From: an uncultured Sutterella sp.
GTDB lineage: Bacteria; Pseudomonadota; Gammaproteobacteria; Burkholderiales; Burkholderiaceae_F
DNA: 64,000 bases
Assembly: GCA_905198475.1 (NCBI GenBank)
Contig: CAJKCQ010000003.1
Span: 1-64,000 of the forward strand
Direction of reading: 5' to 3'
The position numbers and the translations under genes were made by a program. Of the stretch, positions 63,810 to 64,000 are shown one piece after another. The notes beneath the pieces were generated by a model. It was not told where the DNA came from. It ran no database searches and saw nothing but the letters and a program-made list of their open reading frames with translations. How positions within the stretch are numbered: position 1 is the first letter of the stretch; every line of letters starts with the position of its first letter.

Positions 63810-63934
63810 GGAGATGGGCGGAAGGAGCAGAGGAGCCGGGAACAGGCGCCTAATATAGCGGAGTGATGCGGGAGGACGAATGCGCCGGAAGGCCGGCTGC
63901 GGACCTCTCCGCGGAGAGAGTCGGAGGAGGCGTG

Positions 63935-64000
63935 ATGAGCGGGGACAAGCTGTTGGTGCGCCGCCGCATGGGCGAGCTGCGGCGCGCCGTTGGACCGGAT
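63935..64000 (+). CDS. Probable 5-formyltetrahydrofolate cyclo-ligase, N-terminal fragment
   Basis: The last 66 bases read MSGDKLLVRRRMGELRRAVGPD, preceded by GGAGGAGG, and continue past the window. The RRRxxELRRAVGPD pattern resembles the N-terminus of 5-formyl-THF cyclo-ligase, whose gene is often divergent from slt in betaproteobacteria. Too short for certainty. Confidence 0.5.
   Translation, partial: MSGDKLLVRRRMGELRRAVGPD

Overview
The window is GC-rich bacterial chromosome, densely packed and almost entirely housekeeping. Betaproteobacterial families and gene orders (gatCAB divergent from mreBCD-mrdA-rodA-rlpA; fmt-rsmB-DUF4390-ntrY-ntrX-trkA-trkH; DUF1840; slt divergent from a 5-formyl-THF cyclo-ligase) point to Burkholderiales. 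A periplasmic-type [FeFe] hydrogenase suggests an anaerobic member, most likely Sutterellaceae; that family assignment is inference.

Layout. 1-60: probable right end of an IS200/IS605 element. 126-6551 (minus): cell-elongation operon mreB-mreC-mreD-mrdA-rodA-rlpA. 6789-10043 (plus): gatCAB amidotransferase. 10166-14541: pyrE, exonuclease III, rsuA, ampG-like permease, YecA-like protein. 14565-17146 (minus): partial PTS (EIIA-Man type, HPr, EI). 17263-17658: DUF1840. 17675-26750 (minus): seven-gene fmt-rsmB-DUF4390-ntrY-ntrX-trkA-trkH operon. 26855-33461: alpha/beta hydrolase, def, divergent dprA, topB, CNNM/CorC protein. 33832-37764 (plus): aapJQM-type amino-acid ABC importer without its ATPase, then a DUF1857 protein. 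37876-43408: tex, uracil permease, prfC. 43485-47263 (minus): [FeFe] hydrogenase locus (hydA, Tat-signal small subunit, cytochrome b, then the maturase hydF behind a terminator). 47764-54148: HemN/HemW-like radical SAM protein, acyl-CoA synthetase, cysK, uup. 54231-57951: LppC-like protein divergent from rsmI, then PPK2. 58000-58160: terminators around two parS-like sites. 58181-64000: CBS protein, ttcA, folB, DUF2905, cca, slt and the start of a 5-formyl-THF cyclo-ligase.

How it fits together. The hydrogenase large subunit has no signal peptide while the small subunit has a twin-arginine leader. Together with the formate-dehydrogenase-gamma-like cytochrome b this suggests a Tat-exported, membrane-anchored enzyme exchanging electrons with the quinone pool. 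The PTS proteins lack any EIIB/C/D here and look regulatory. Three palindromes built on TTCCACGTGGAA or TTTCACGTGGAA match the ParB-binding parS consensus and suggest that the window lies in the origin-proximal part of the chromosome.

No tRNA, rRNA, CRISPR array, prophage or obvious defence system was seen. The most unusual items are the hydrogenase locus and its upstream region, the parS-like sites, the NtrX lacking its AAA+ domain, the degenerate DprA, and the ABC importer without an ATPase.
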